NCBI RefSeq assembly: GCF_003352045.1
Contig: NZ_CP025815.1
Location: 2,604,001 to 2,668,000, forward strand
DNA length: 64,000 nucleotides
From: Sulfitobacter sp. JL08
GTDB lineage: Bacteria > Pseudomonadota > Alphaproteobacteria > Rhodobacterales > Rhodobacteraceae
Reading direction: 5' to 3'
Under the pieces are notes generated by a model. It made no database searches and had not been told where the DNA came from. It saw only the letters and a list, made by a program, of their open reading frames with translations. Position numbers and translations under genes: made by a program. Shown piece by piece: positions 18,579 through 28,331 of this stretch (position 1 is the first letter of the stretch; each line of letters opens with the position of its first letter).

Positions 18579-19752
18579 GGAAAGTCTGATCAACGCCTTC
18601 GGCTTCGCCGCCGTGCCGGCTTGAAGGTAGTTTGGGGCGTCAGACGTCCCATTTCCAGCGATTTTCCCGCTGTTTCGGCCGCCTGAGTGGCGGTTTCGGC
18701 GTTTTTGGGCAGACTCTGCCTCATGCTGCCAGCTTTCTCCGGGTCATGAACAGGTTGCCGAGGGCGAAGAGCGTGAACAGATGCGCCCGGTTCTTGGCCA
18801 GCCCACGGTAGCGCGTCTTCACGTGGCCGAACTGGCGCTTCAGGATCCGGAACGGGTGCTCAACCTTGGCCCGGACCTTTGCGATGATCCGGTTGATCTG
18901 CACGTCGAGCGGATCCAGTTCGCCACCTTTGGGTGCCTTGCGCATCACGCCCCAGAACCGGCCTGCATCCTTGGTGAAGGCCGCCTCTCGTTCGGAATGC
19001 ACGTAGCCCTTGTCCGCCCAGACGGATGTTTCGTTGCCGTGCAGCAGTTCGTCCCAGACCTGGCTATCGTGGGTCTTGGCAGTGGTGGTCTCCAGGCTGT
19101 GGACGATGCCGCTGTCTGCATCGACGCCAACATGGGCCTTCATGCCGAAGTACCAGTCATTACCCTTCTTGGTGGATGACATCTCGGGATCGCGGGCCTT
19201 GGCTTCATTCTTGGTCGAGGACGGCGCATCGATGATCGTCGCATCCACCAACGTGCCAGAGCGCAGCGTGACGCCCTTGTCGGCAAGATAGGCATTCACC
19301 TCGGCAAACAGCTTCTCGGTCAGCTGATGCTTCTCCAGCAGGTGCCGGAAGTTCAGGATCGTTGTTTCGTCGGGGATGCGGTCATCGCCAAGCTCGATAC
19401 CGGCAAACCGGCGCATGGCCTCGCTGTCATACAGGCTCTCTTCGGCCATCGGATCGCTCAGCGCGTACCAGCTCTGAAGGAAATACACTCGCAGCATCGT
19501 CTCCAGTGGCATCGGTGGCCGACCACCCTTTGACCCAACCTTCGGATAGTGCGGCTCGATCAGCGCCAACAGACGACCCCAAGGCACCACCGCATCCATC
19601 TCCGACAGGAACTTCTCGCGGCGCGTCACCTTCTTCTTCACCGCATCACCAAGGCCGGGAATGGCAGGCTGTTTGGGCATCGGCGGGCTCCTCTCTCATC
19701 CGCAGAAACCATACCAAATCACGCCAAAATGGGGAAGTTCTTCAGAGATTCC
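18579..19752 (-). mobile_element. IS5-family insertion sequence, copy 2
   Basis: 1,174-bp element, same orientation as copy 1 and almost identical to it (left end GGAAAGTCTGATCAAC). Its own 4-bp target duplication is TTAC (18575-18578 and 19753-19756). Since each copy has its own intact duplication, both arrived by separate insertions. This copy lies inside a 95-codon gene after codon 8. Confidence 0.96.
18721..19680 (-). CDS. IS5-family transposase, copy 2
   Basis: 319 residues, identical in sequence to the transposase of copy 1, with D146, D223 and E274 as the DDE triad. Intact frame, transcribed opposite to the gene it interrupts. Confidence 0.95.
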   Translation of the reverse strand: MPKQPAIPGLGDAVKKKVTRREKFLSEMDAVVPWGRLLALIEPHYPKVGSKGGRPPMPLETMLRVYFLQSWYALSDPMAEESLYDSEAMRRFAGIELGDDRIPDETTILNFRHLLEKHQLTEKLFAEVNAYLADKGVTLRSGTLVDATIIDAPSSTKNEAKARDPEMSSTKKGNDWYFGMKAHVGVDADSGIVHSLETTTAKTHDSQVWDELLHGNETSVWADKGYVHSEREAAFTKDAGRFWGVMRKAPKGGELDPLDVQINRIIAKVRAKVEHPFRILKRQFGHVKTRYRGLAKNRAHLFTLFALGNLFMTRRKLAA

Positions 19753-20049
19753 TTACCAATTGAAACCTGAATCCATTGAACAGGCCAAAGCCGATCTGGA
19801 AAAGCTGAAACCCAGGATCATGGCAATGCCGGGCATGATCAAATTCATTAACTCTGTGAACGATGATGGCAGTGGCTGCGTCGTTTCGTTGGTTGAAAGC
19901 AAGGAAACTTCCGATGCCAACGCAGAGGCCGTGCTGGCCATGTGGAACGAATTCAAGGATCACCTGAAAAGCGCGCCCATCGCCAAAGGGTTCGAGGTGT
20001 TTGCCGATTGGGGGAACTAGGCACCCCGCCGCACCGGAAGCGCACAAAA

Positions 20050-20074
20050 AAGGCCCCGTAACGGGGCCTTTTCT
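20050..20074. terminator. Intrinsic terminator after the interrupted gene
   Basis: AGGCCCCGT and ACGGGGCCT form a 9-bp palindrome with A-rich sequence before and TTTTCT after it, starting about 30 bases after the TAG at 20020. The shape suits transcription from the left and could also work from the right. Confidence 0.8.
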
Positions 20075-20083
20075 AGGCAGCGG

Positions 20084-20160
20084 TGGCGCGGTTGACGGGG
20101 CTCGAACCCGCGACCCCCGGCGTGACAGGCCGGTACTCTAACCAACTGAGCTACAACCGC
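20084..20160 (-). tRNA. tRNA-Asp(GTC), copy 2
   Basis: 77 nt, minus strand, anticodon GTC, CCA encoded. Identical to the tRNA-Asp at 18302-18378. Without the IS the two copies would lie about 600 bases apart with the 95-codon gene between them. Confidence 0.96.
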
Positions 20161-20278
20161 CCGCTGCACGAACCTTGCGGAACGTTCGGACCTCATATGG
20201 TGCGACCCATGCCCCGTCAAGCGCGGTTTGCAAATTTTGGCAAAAACCGCGGATCAAAGGACGTGCTTCCCCACCTTC

Positions 20279-21217
20279 TCAACGCTCTGGCAACGGGATG
20301 AATTCAGCGTCGTCCCCCGGCGGCAACTGAAACCGGCCATGCGCCCAATCGCCTGCGCGCCATGCTTCTTTCGCCGCATCGATCCGGTCTTTGGCCGACG
20401 CCACGAAATTCCACCAGATATGGCGCGACCCCTCCAGCGTCGCGCCCCCCAGCAGCATCAGCCGCGCGCCCCTGTCACCCGCCGTGGCGCTGATCCTGTC
20501 GCCGGGACGAAAGACCATCATACGCCCCGCTTCGAATGATTGCCCCGCCACGTTGATACTGCCTTCGACAACGTAAATCCCGCGGTCTTCGTGGTTGTCG
20601 GGCAAGGGCAGTTTCGCGGACGGTGCCAGAACCGCATCGGCATAAAACATCTCGGACGCTGTCTTGACAGGCGCGGTCTCGCCCCAGGCATCCTCAAGGA
20701 TCAACCGCACTTCCTTGCCTTCGCCTTCCAGCAACGGCAGCGCCTCTTTGGGGGCGTGCTCAAAGGCGGCAGGCTGGTCTTCGGCGTCCTTTGGCAGGGC
20801 CACCCAGGTCTGGATACCGAAAAACGGCATCGGATCAGTCTGGGTTTCATCGTCAGTGCGTTCGGAATGTGTAATGCCGTGCCCCGCCACCATCCAGTTG
20901 ACCGCCCCCGGTTCGATCCATGCATCCGTGCCCAGCGAATCCCTGTGATGCATCCGGCCCCGGTAAAGATAACTGATGGTCGCCAGCCCGATATAGGGAT
21001 GCGGGCGCACGTCCAGCCCCTTGCCGCGCAGGAATTCGGCTGGCCCCATCTGATCGAAGAAAATGAATGGGCCAACCATCTGACGTTTTGGCGCGGGCAA
21101 GGCGCGACGCACTTCGAAACCGCCCAGATCACGGGCGCGCGGGATGATCAGCGTGTCTATCGCATCGACCGCATCGCCAGTCGGGCAATCGGGATCGAGC
21201 GTCGGGTTCCAGCTCAT
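20279..21217 (-). CDS. Pirin family protein with an altered metal site
   Basis: 312-residue double-cupin protein from an ATG at 21217 with AGGAG before it. Pirins bind iron through His-x-His and His-x-Glu and some have quercetinase activity. Here H73, H117 and E119 (GITHSE) are present, but the second histidine of the HPH motif is Y75 (RPHPYIG, codon TAT). The rest of the N-terminal cupin (IGLATISYL, HHRDSLGTDAWIEPGAVNWMVAG) is typical. The change could weaken metal binding or just alter its affinity. Divergent or parallel partners do not suggest a pathway. Confidence 0.88.
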   Translation of the reverse strand: MSWNPTLDPDCPTGDAVDAIDTLIIPRARDLGGFEVRRALPAPKRQMVGPFIFFDQMGPAEFLRGKGLDVRPHPYIGLATISYLYRGRMHHRDSLGTDAWIEPGAVNWMVAGHGITHSERTDDETQTDPMPFFGIQTWVALPKDAEDQPAAFEHAPKEALPLLEGEGKEVRLILEDAWGETAPVKTASEMFYADAVLAPSAKLPLPDNHEDRGIYVVEGSINVAGQSFEAGRMMVFRPGDRISATAGDRGARLMLLGGATLEGSRHIWWNFVASAKDRIDAAKEAWRAGDWAHGRFQLPPGDDAEFIPLPER

Positions 21218-21362
21218 GTCGATATCTCCTGTTTCGGACAGGTCAGAAGATAGGCCCGAACCGGACAGGAACAAACTGCCGTAATAACACCGGGAATGTG
21301 CGCGTTTGCACACAGTAATGTCAGATGATCTTCCTTTTTCGAAAAATGCACAGACCAGCAGC

Positions 21363-21935
21363 CTAGGTGCGTTTCATAATGTTCAGTTTGGACGTGCCCC
21401 GCCCCATGACACGTAGAAGGCTGACCAATTGATGCGGTAGCAGATCAAGCGTTCTGACGCGATCCCGGGCAACGATTATGGTCGATCCGGACCATGCCGA
21501 TGGCGAACTGGGCAAAAACACAACCACCTTGTCGTCGAGGCGTTCGACCTCAAAGGCAAACTGATCGAAATCATCAAAAGTCACCAGAACCGGCTGCAAC
21601 GGCTTTTCATCCCCCCGATCGCCAACAAAGCCGCCCACCACGCTTTTGATGACGGCATAGCCCGGTACCACGTTGACCAGAAACGCATCCACATTGTGCA
21701 ACCGTTTGGAAAACATGGTTATTTGCGCCAGAACGCCTGCGAGATAACACACAAGTATGATCAGGCAAACCGCCAGTATATCCAGAACGGCCACTCCGAT
21801 GATCCGGTCCACCGGGATCAGGTTCTTGACCGGTTCGGCGATGCGCCGGCAGACTTCAAAGGCTTTGGTCAGGCCGATTGCGATAAACGCAAGCGGGATC
21901 AGAAACAGCACACCCCCCAGAATTGTAGCTTTCAT
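21363..21935 (-). CDS. DUF502 family membrane protein
   Basis: 190 residues with two membrane helices near the N-terminus (about 5-25 and 46-72) and a soluble C-terminal domain (VNVVPGYAVIKSVVGG, VVVFLPSSPSAWSGST). This matches DUF502 (COG2928) proteins of unknown function. It is a single gene, on the same strand as pirin but about 145 bases from it. No clear regulatory site was seen. Confidence 0.8.
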   Translation of the reverse strand: MKATILGGVLFLIPLAFIAIGLTKAFEVCRRIAEPVKNLIPVDRIIGVAVLDILAVCLIILVCYLAGVLAQITMFSKRLHNVDAFLVNVVPGYAVIKSVVGGFVGDRGDEKPLQPVLVTFDDFDQFAFEVERLDDKVVVFLPSSPSAWSGSTIIVARDRVRTLDLLPHQLVSLLRVMGRGTSKLNIMKRT

Positions 21936-22132
21936 TCCTGCATCCCCCGCGCCGCGATCTTGTTACGTAAACCGTAGAATCAATGGTCGGAAAGTCCACC
22001 GGCAAAAGACCACGTTCCGGCCCACAACGAACCGTATAGCTGATCAAATCGCCGATGCGCTGAAAGCTGCGGGTTCGTTAGCGCCCTTGAACGCACTTCG
22101 CCTGACAGCGATGACTTTGGATTTATGGGGAA

Positions 22133-22208
<76 letters not shown>

Positions 22209-22266
22209 GCTTCGGGCGATGTACCCATTCGCGACCGCCCGCGCAAGGGTGTTTCAAGCAAAAGTT

Positions 22267-22634
22267 TCAGATCGCGGCACCGGCATGGTCAAGCACATGC
22301 TCTTGACCGTTTTCAAGAACATAAACACAGCCCTGCCGATTGCCGGAATACCCCATCCCGGAACGGTCCAACCCCGTCACCACGCCACGCAGCACATGCC
22401 CCGGCAATCCATGTGATACGATGACGCTGGGGCCGGTCAGATCTGCCAGGAAATCACACACCCGCGCATGTAATGTCAGGCCACGTTCTGTGCCAGAACC
22501 GGCCGCATGATATCCGCCTGACGAACGGTATCCTTTACACCCTGCGGCGTCAGTTCGGAGTTGAGCTGACCTTGTATGCGCCGCTCTGCGTTCCAAAAGG
22601 TTTCACCATGACGCAGGAACCAGATTTTCGGCAT
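22267..22634 (-). pseudogene. Histidine phosphatase remnant with internal deletion
   Basis: From an ATG at 22634 the frame starts MPKIWFLRHGETFWNAERR, the N-terminus of a phosphoglycerate-mutase-like histidine phosphatase with the RHGE signature, and reaches a TGA at codon 53 (22478-22476). The C-terminal third, with TGPSVIVSHGLPGH and RQGCVYVLENG, follows at once in another frame down to 22267. About 120 codons remain of the roughly 190-200 usual ones; the middle, with the SPLxRAxxTA arginine and the acid residue, is missing. The gene cannot make a working enzyme. It lies between two tRNA-Val genes. Confidence 0.85.
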
Positions 22635-22670
22635 ATCCCGGCGCATCTAACGGCCTGTCCCAGATGGAAA

Positions 22671-22745
22671 TGGTGGGTGATAAGAGATTTGAACTCCTGA
22701 CATCTTCGATGTGAACGAAGCGCTCTACCACTGAGCTAATCACCC
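22671..22745 (-). tRNA. tRNA-Val(CAC)
   Basis: 75 nt on the minus strand with CCA encoded; anticodon stem CTTCG/CGAAG and loop TTCACAT give anticodon CAC, valine. The D loop is one base shorter than in the neighbouring tRNA-Val(TAC). Confidence 0.96.
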
Positions 22746-22764
22746 GCGCGCACCGGTTTTAGCG

Positions 22765-23253
22765 TCAGTCATCCGTGTCTGCAAGCGGCTCTTTGTGCGA
22801 CGTATCGGATGCTGGCTGATCCTCTGCGCCAGTGCCGTGCACGCCGGTGCTTTGGCGCAGTTTGCAGATCATGACCTTGGCGCCGCGTCCGGTTTTGGTG
22901 CGGTTGATCTTGAGCTTGCCAAGCGGTTCAAGGTTCAGCTCTCGCCCGCTGGAAATTGCGTTGCCCAAGACCGACAGCATCGCTTCGATCACCGGCTTGG
23001 CATCGCGTTTCTTGACGCCCGATTGCGCCACAACGGCTTCGATCAGCTCTTTCTTGCGCATCATCGGCCCGGCAAGAACAGGCTGGGCGGTTTCGACAAT
23101 GGTTGGCTTGAACGGGCTGTCCGTTTTGGGCGACGCCACCACCGACGCCGATTTGCTGGGCGCGGATGATTTCGCCGATCTTGTATCGCCCTTGGCGGAT
23201 GGCCGGGCCTTTTTTTCGCTGGACGTGACGGGTTTTGTCGGGGCTTTGCTCAT
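22765..23253 (-). CDS. HU-family DNA-binding protein with a basic N-terminal extension
   Basis: 162 residues. Residues 1-64 are a low-complexity Lys/Ser/Ala/Pro tail (KKARPSAKGDTRSAKSSAPSKS), and about 65-135 form an HU/IHF-type domain (MRKKELIEAVVAQSGVKKRDAKPVIEAML, LNLEPLGKLKINR). The C-terminus is acidic. Extended HU proteins of this kind occur in Alphaproteobacteria, and the tail probably adds DNA-binding strength or self-association. It follows lon on the same strand, separated by a terminator, and ends just before tRNA-Val(CAC). Confidence 0.85.
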   Translation of the reverse strand: MSKAPTKPVTSSEKKARPSAKGDTRSAKSSAPSKSASVVASPKTDSPFKPTIVETAQPVLAGPMMRKKELIEAVVAQSGVKKRDAKPVIEAMLSVLGNAISSGRELNLEPLGKLKINRTKTGRGAKVMICKLRQSTGVHGTGAEDQPASDTSHKEPLADTDD

Positions 23254-23380
23254 GGGGGTGCCTGTTGTTTTCGTTTCTATATTGGAAACAGCTTAACCTG
23301 AATTGCATCAGATAAACAGGGTATGGCGCGGACCGGGTGCGTTTGCACGTCTTAAATTGGCCAAAACAGAAACAGTATGA

Positions 23381-23413
23381 AAAAAGGCGCGCCCGAACCC
23401 GAACGCGCCTTTT
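23381..23413 (-). terminator. Intrinsic terminator of lon
   Basis: AAAAGGCGCG and CGCGCC flank a 12-base loop, with a run of T residues on the minus strand after the stem. It lies about 20 bases past the lon stop. Confidence 0.8.
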
Positions 23414-23431
23414 GAACGTTTGATCTGTGTC

Positions 23432-25843
23432 TTAATGCGCCGTCGCGCTGTCCCCGCTGGAACTGCGCGCGGCAAGGGCTGCGGCCGCCGCTGCATCTTC
23501 GGCGGCCTGATCCCACTCCACAGGCTCGGGTGCGCGCACCAGAGCATGTTTCAGGACATCGGACACGTGCGAAACGGGGATGATCTTCAATCCTTCTTTC
23601 ACATTGTCCGGGATCTCGGGCAGATCCTTTTCGTTTTCTTCAGGGATCAGCACTGTCTTGATCCCGCCACGCAGCGCCGCCAGCAGTTTTTCCTTCAAAC
23701 CGCCAATCGGCATCGCATTTCCGCGCAACGAAACCTCGCCCGTCATGGCGATGTCCTTGCGGACCGGTATTCCGCTCAGCACAGACACGATGGACGTGAC
23801 CATCGCCAATCCGGCAGAGGGGCCATCCTTGGGCGTCGCGCCATCGGGCACGTGCACGTGGATGTCGATCGTGTCGAACACCGGCGGTTTCACACCGATC
23901 TGCGGGCTGATCGAGCGGACATAGGAACTGGCTGCATCGATGCTTTCCTTCATCACATCGCCCAGTTTGCCGGTCGTTTTCATCCGCCCCTTGCCTGGCA
24001 GGCGCAGCGCTTCGATCGACAGCAGTTCACCACCGACCGACGTGTAGGCCAGCCCGGTGACGACACCCACCTGATCTTCCTGTTCAGCCAACCCGTAGCG
24101 GAACTTTTTGACACCCAGAAAGTCCTCGATATTGGCAGCGGTGACATGCACGGTTTCTGCCTCTTTCTTGACGATCCTGGTCAGCGCCTTTCGGGCAATT
24201 TTGGCAATGTCGCGTTCAAGGTTTCGCACGCCTGCCTCGCGTGTGTAGGTGCGGATGATCTCGGTCAGCGCACTGTCGTCGATGCTGAACTCTTTCGACT
24301 TAAGGCCGTGGTTCTTGATCTGCTTGGGCACCAGATGCTGTTTCGCGATCTCGCGCTTTTCATCCTCGGTGTAACCCGACAGCGGAATGATCTCCATGCG
24401 GTCCAGTAGCGGACCCGGCATGTTGTAGCTGTTCGACGTAGTCAGAAACATCACGTTGCTCAGATCGTATTCAACCTCAAGATAGTGATCCATGAACGTA
24501 TTGTTCTGTTCGGGATCAAGCACTTCAAGCATGGCAGACGCGGGATCACCGCGAAAATCCTGACCCATCTTGTCAATCTCGTCCAGCAGGATCAGCGGAT
24601 TGGTGGTTTTCGCCTTTTTCAGCGCCTGAATGATCTTGCCCGGCATTGACCCGATATAGGTCCGCCTGTGGCCGCGAATTTCAGACTCGTCGCGCACCCC
24701 GCCCAGCGAGATGCGGATGAATTCGCGCCCCGTGGCCTTGGCAACCGATTTGCCCAAGCTGGTCTTACCCACACCCGGAGGGCCGACCAGACACATGATC
24801 GGGCCCTTCATCTTGGCGCTGCGTTGCTGCACGGCCAGATATTCAACGATCCGTTCCTTGACCTTTTCAAGCCCGAAGTGATCGTCATCCAGCACCTTCT
24901 GCGCCTTGCCCAGATCCTTTTTGACACGCGATTTCTTGCCCCACGGGATCGACAACATCCAATCCAGATAGTTGCGCACCACGGTGGCTTCGGCCGACAT
25001 CGGCGACATGTTTTTCAGTTTTTTCAGCTCGGCTTCGGCTTTTTCACGGGCTTCCTTGCTGAACTTTGTTTCTGCAATTTTCGCCTCAAGCTCGGCCACT
25101 TCGTTCTTGCCGTCTTCGCCATCGCCCAACTCTTGCTGAATGGCCTTCATCTGCTCATTCAGGTAATATTCGCGCTGGGTGCGCTCCATCTGTGACTTCA
25201 CGCGGGTCTTGATCTTCTTCTCGACCTGCATGACAGACATCTCGCCCTGCATCAGGCCATAGACCTTTTCCAGACGTTCCGAAATGCTCAGGGTTTCCAG
25301 CAGTTCCTGTTTCTGATGCACTTCGATGCCCAGATGGCCTGCGACCAGATCGGCCAGTTTGGCCGGTTCCGAGCTTTCGCCAACGGCCACCAGCGCCTCT
25401 TCCGGGACATTCTTCTTGACCTTGGAATAACGCTCGAACTCGTCCGCGACGGTGCGCACAAGCGCCTCGGTGATGGCAACATCGCCCGGCATTTCGCTCA
25501 GGTATTCGGCCCGCGCTTCGAAAAAGTTTTCGTTGTCCAGATATTCGGTGATGCGCACACGCGCCTGCCCTTCGACCAGAACCTTGACGGTGCCGTCGGG
25601 CAGCTTCAGCAATTGCAGGACATTGGCCAGCACGCCGACCTTGTAGATACCTTCGTCTTCCGGGTCATCAATTGCGGGGTCGATCTGGCTGGACAACAGA
25701 ATCTGTTTGTCGTCCGACATCACCTCTTCCAGTGCGCGCACTGATTTCTCGCGGCCCACAAACAGCGGGACGATCATATGGGGGAACACCACAATGTCGC
25801 GCAGTGGCAACACGGGGTAAGAGGCGTTCAGGGGCTCTTGCAT
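23432..25843 (-). CDS. lon: ATP-dependent protease Lon
   Basis: 803-residue cytoplasmic AAA+ serine protease that degrades misfolded and regulatory proteins. It has an N-terminal LON domain (about 10-200), coiled coil, Walker A GPPGVGKT (354-361), Walker B LILLDEID and a protease domain with catalytic Ser676 in PKDGPSAG and the lysine of GGLKEKLLAA. The ATG at 25843 has AAGGA at a good distance and is preferred over a TTG two codons upstream. The C-terminus is an Ala-rich tail. A HU-like gene lies downstream, as lon-hupB does in E. coli. Confidence 0.98.
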   Translation of the reverse strand: MQEPLNASYPVLPLRDIVVFPHMIVPLFVGREKSVRALEEVMSDDKQILLSSQIDPAIDDPEDEGIYKVGVLANVLQLLKLPDGTVKVLVEGQARVRITEYLDNENFFEARAEYLSEMPGDVAITEALVRTVADEFERYSKVKKNVPEEALVAVGESSEPAKLADLVAGHLGIEVHQKQELLETLSISERLEKVYGLMQGEMSVMQVEKKIKTRVKSQMERTQREYYLNEQMKAIQQELGDGEDGKNEVAELEAKIAETKFSKEAREKAEAELKKLKNMSPMSAEATVVRNYLDWMLSIPWGKKSRVKKDLGKAQKVLDDDHFGLEKVKERIVEYLAVQQRSAKMKGPIMCLVGPPGVGKTSLGKSVAKATGREFIRISLGGVRDESEIRGHRRTYIGSMPGKIIQALKKAKTTNPLILLDEIDKMGQDFRGDPASAMLEVLDPEQNNTFMDHYLEVEYDLSNVMFLTTSNSYNMPGPLLDRMEIIPLSGYTEDEKREIAKQHLVPKQIKNHGLKSKEFSIDDSALTEIIRTYTREAGVRNLERDIAKIARKALTRIVKKEAETVHVTAANIEDFLGVKKFRYGLAEQEDQVGVVTGLAYTSVGGELLSIEALRLPGKGRMKTTGKLGDVMKESIDAASSYVRSISPQIGVKPPVFDTIDIHVHVPDGATPKDGPSAGLAMVTSIVSVLSGIPVRKDIAMTGEVSLRGNAMPIGGLKEKLLAALRGGIKTVLIPEENEKDLPEIPDNVKEGLKIIPVSHVSDVLKHALVRAPEPVEWDQAAEDAAAAAALAARSSSGDSATAH

Positions 25844-26135
25844 GCTCAATCCTTATCTTTGGCAAGACGGGTCTGGTCCCGATGTGCGGCAACGCTCGCC
25901 CGTCTCCTGTTCTTGGAAGAATAAGGTGGGTCAGCAATGCACCTATTTCAACCATGTTCATCTTTTTTATGCGCGCTAGCGTGACGGCCTGCTGCCCCGA
26001 TTGCAAGACGCGATCACAGCTAATATTTGTGATTCTGACTAAAAACGTCATGCACCCGTCGCATTTCCGTAAACAGTTTCAGTTTCAACGCGGGACTATC
26101 CGGAAACCGAAAAAAACCGACAAGAAAGAAGCCTT
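25844..26135. other. Divergent intergenic region between lon and the cysteine hydrolase
   Basis: About 290 bases with no gene I can support. It holds the lon leader and presumably both promoters. I see no convincing heat-shock promoter or riboswitch. Confidence 0.3.
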
Positions 26136-26756
26136 ATGATCCACCAGTTTGCCGACGATACTGCCCTGTTGTTGATTGACGTCCAGAAGGGCGTGCACGT
26201 CCTGACCCACTGGGGCGGCCCGACGGGCCGTATGAACAACCCGGACTGTCAGGATAATCTGGCCGCACTGGTCGATGCGTTTCGCGCGGCAGACCGCCAG
26301 GTGGCTTTCACCCGCCACAACAGCCGCGAGGCGGCCAGCCCTCTCAAGTTTTCGTTGCCGACCGGCGAACAACTGGAGGGGCTTGAAGTTGCCGAGGGCG
26401 ATATCGTCATTCCCAAGGATGTGAACAGCGGCTTTGTCGGCACCAATCTAGAAATCGAACTGCGCCGCGCCGGGATCAAACGGCTGGTGATTGCGGGCTA
26501 TTTCACCAATTTCTGCGTTGAAACCACAACCCGCATGGCCGGAAACATGGGATATGATGTTTACCTGGCCCACGATGCCTGCGCCACGACCAACCGGATC
26601 GGGCTGGACGGCACCGACTACGAACCGGAACTGGTTCATGACATGGCGATTGCATCCCTGAACGGCGAGTTTTGTACAGCTTTGAGCACGCAACAGGTCA
26701 TCGGCCTGCTTAGGGCTGATTCGAAGGATCTCAATCGCGTACAGGGCAACGAATAG
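26136..26756 (+). CDS. Isochorismatase-family cysteine hydrolase
   Basis: 206-residue hydrolase with the family triad D15 (LLLIDVQKG), K94 (VIPKDVNSGF) and C127 (YFTNFCVETTTRMA). Members hydrolyse amides such as nicotinamide, carbamoyl-sarcosine or ureido compounds, or isochorismate. The sequence does not decide which; the H-x-D nicotinamidase metal motif is not evident. It is a single gene with a modest AAGAAAGAAG Shine-Dalgarno before the ATG at 26136. Confidence 0.85.
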   Translation: MIHQFADDTALLLIDVQKGVHVLTHWGGPTGRMNNPDCQDNLAALVDAFRAADRQVAFTRHNSREAASPLKFSLPTGEQLEGLEVAEGDIVIPKDVNSGFVGTNLEIELRRAGIKRLVIAGYFTNFCVETTTRMAGNMGYDVYLAHDACATTNRIGLDGTDYEPELVHDMAIASLNGEFCTALSTQQVIGLLRADSKDLNRVQGNE

Positions 26757-26922
26757 GGCGATTTGCACAGGTTTTCGGGCAAAAACCGAATGAAATCATG
26801 GGTTTTTGGGCAATTCGCTGCCGCATGGGCCTCTGTTTCAGCGCGAACTTGCCTAAATCTATGAAATCATTGCGGTGTTTGCCCTAAATTGGTCACAATT
26901 GCCTTCTACCTGTTTCCAATAA

Positions 26923-26971
26923 GGCAACAAACGATCCGAAGTTGGCAACAAACGAGACTTTCGTTGCCAAC
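26923..26971. repeat. Direct and inverted repeat cluster downstream of tgt
   Basis: GGCAACAAACGA occurs twice (26923-26934 and 26944-26955). The second copy pairs with TCGTTGCCAAC (26961-26971), so that GTTGGCAAC and GTTGCCAAC form a 9-bp stem. It lies in the 270-base gap between two convergent genes. No T tract is present, so it is not a standard intrinsic terminator. Confidence 0.55.
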
Positions 26972-27026
26972 GCTCCAAAGGAAGAAAAGACGTCCGGTCT
27001 TTTGGTCAGAAAACGTTCTGATCCGG

Positions 27027-28199
<1,173 letters not shown>

Positions 28200-28331
28200 T
28201 CAAAAGGCCAAGCCACCGGACCGGTCATGATTGTGACAATTCGGCAACCGGAATTTCGCCGCTTCCCTCGCAAACGCTGTCTCTTGCTTCCGGTTGGCAG
28301 GGTTTTGCGACACATTGTGGCAACTCAAACC

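Larger units (their letters stand above)
18555..20020 (+). pseudogene. Small ABM-like protein gene split by IS copy 2
   Basis: An ATG at 18555 (Shine-Dalgarno GGGAGG) starts MYARVTHY, and the IS follows directly. After the element and one copy of the TTAC duplication (19753-19756), the frame resumes at 19757 with QLKPES and runs to a TAG ending at 20020. Removing the IS plus one TTAC gives a clean 95-codon gene with no other damage. The rejoined protein resembles short dimeric ABM/monooxygenase-like barrel proteins (LKPRIMAMPGMIKF, VVSLVESKET, FKDHLKSAP). Its function is unknown. A terminator follows at 20050. As it stands the gene should be inactive. Confidence 0.88.

Noticed and set aside
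14469-19752. Composite transposon made of the two IS copies and the genes between them
   Set aside because: Each copy has its own different 4-bp target duplication (TCAG and TTAC) and one of them restores a gene when removed, so the copies inserted separately. A composite element would share one duplication at its outer ends only.
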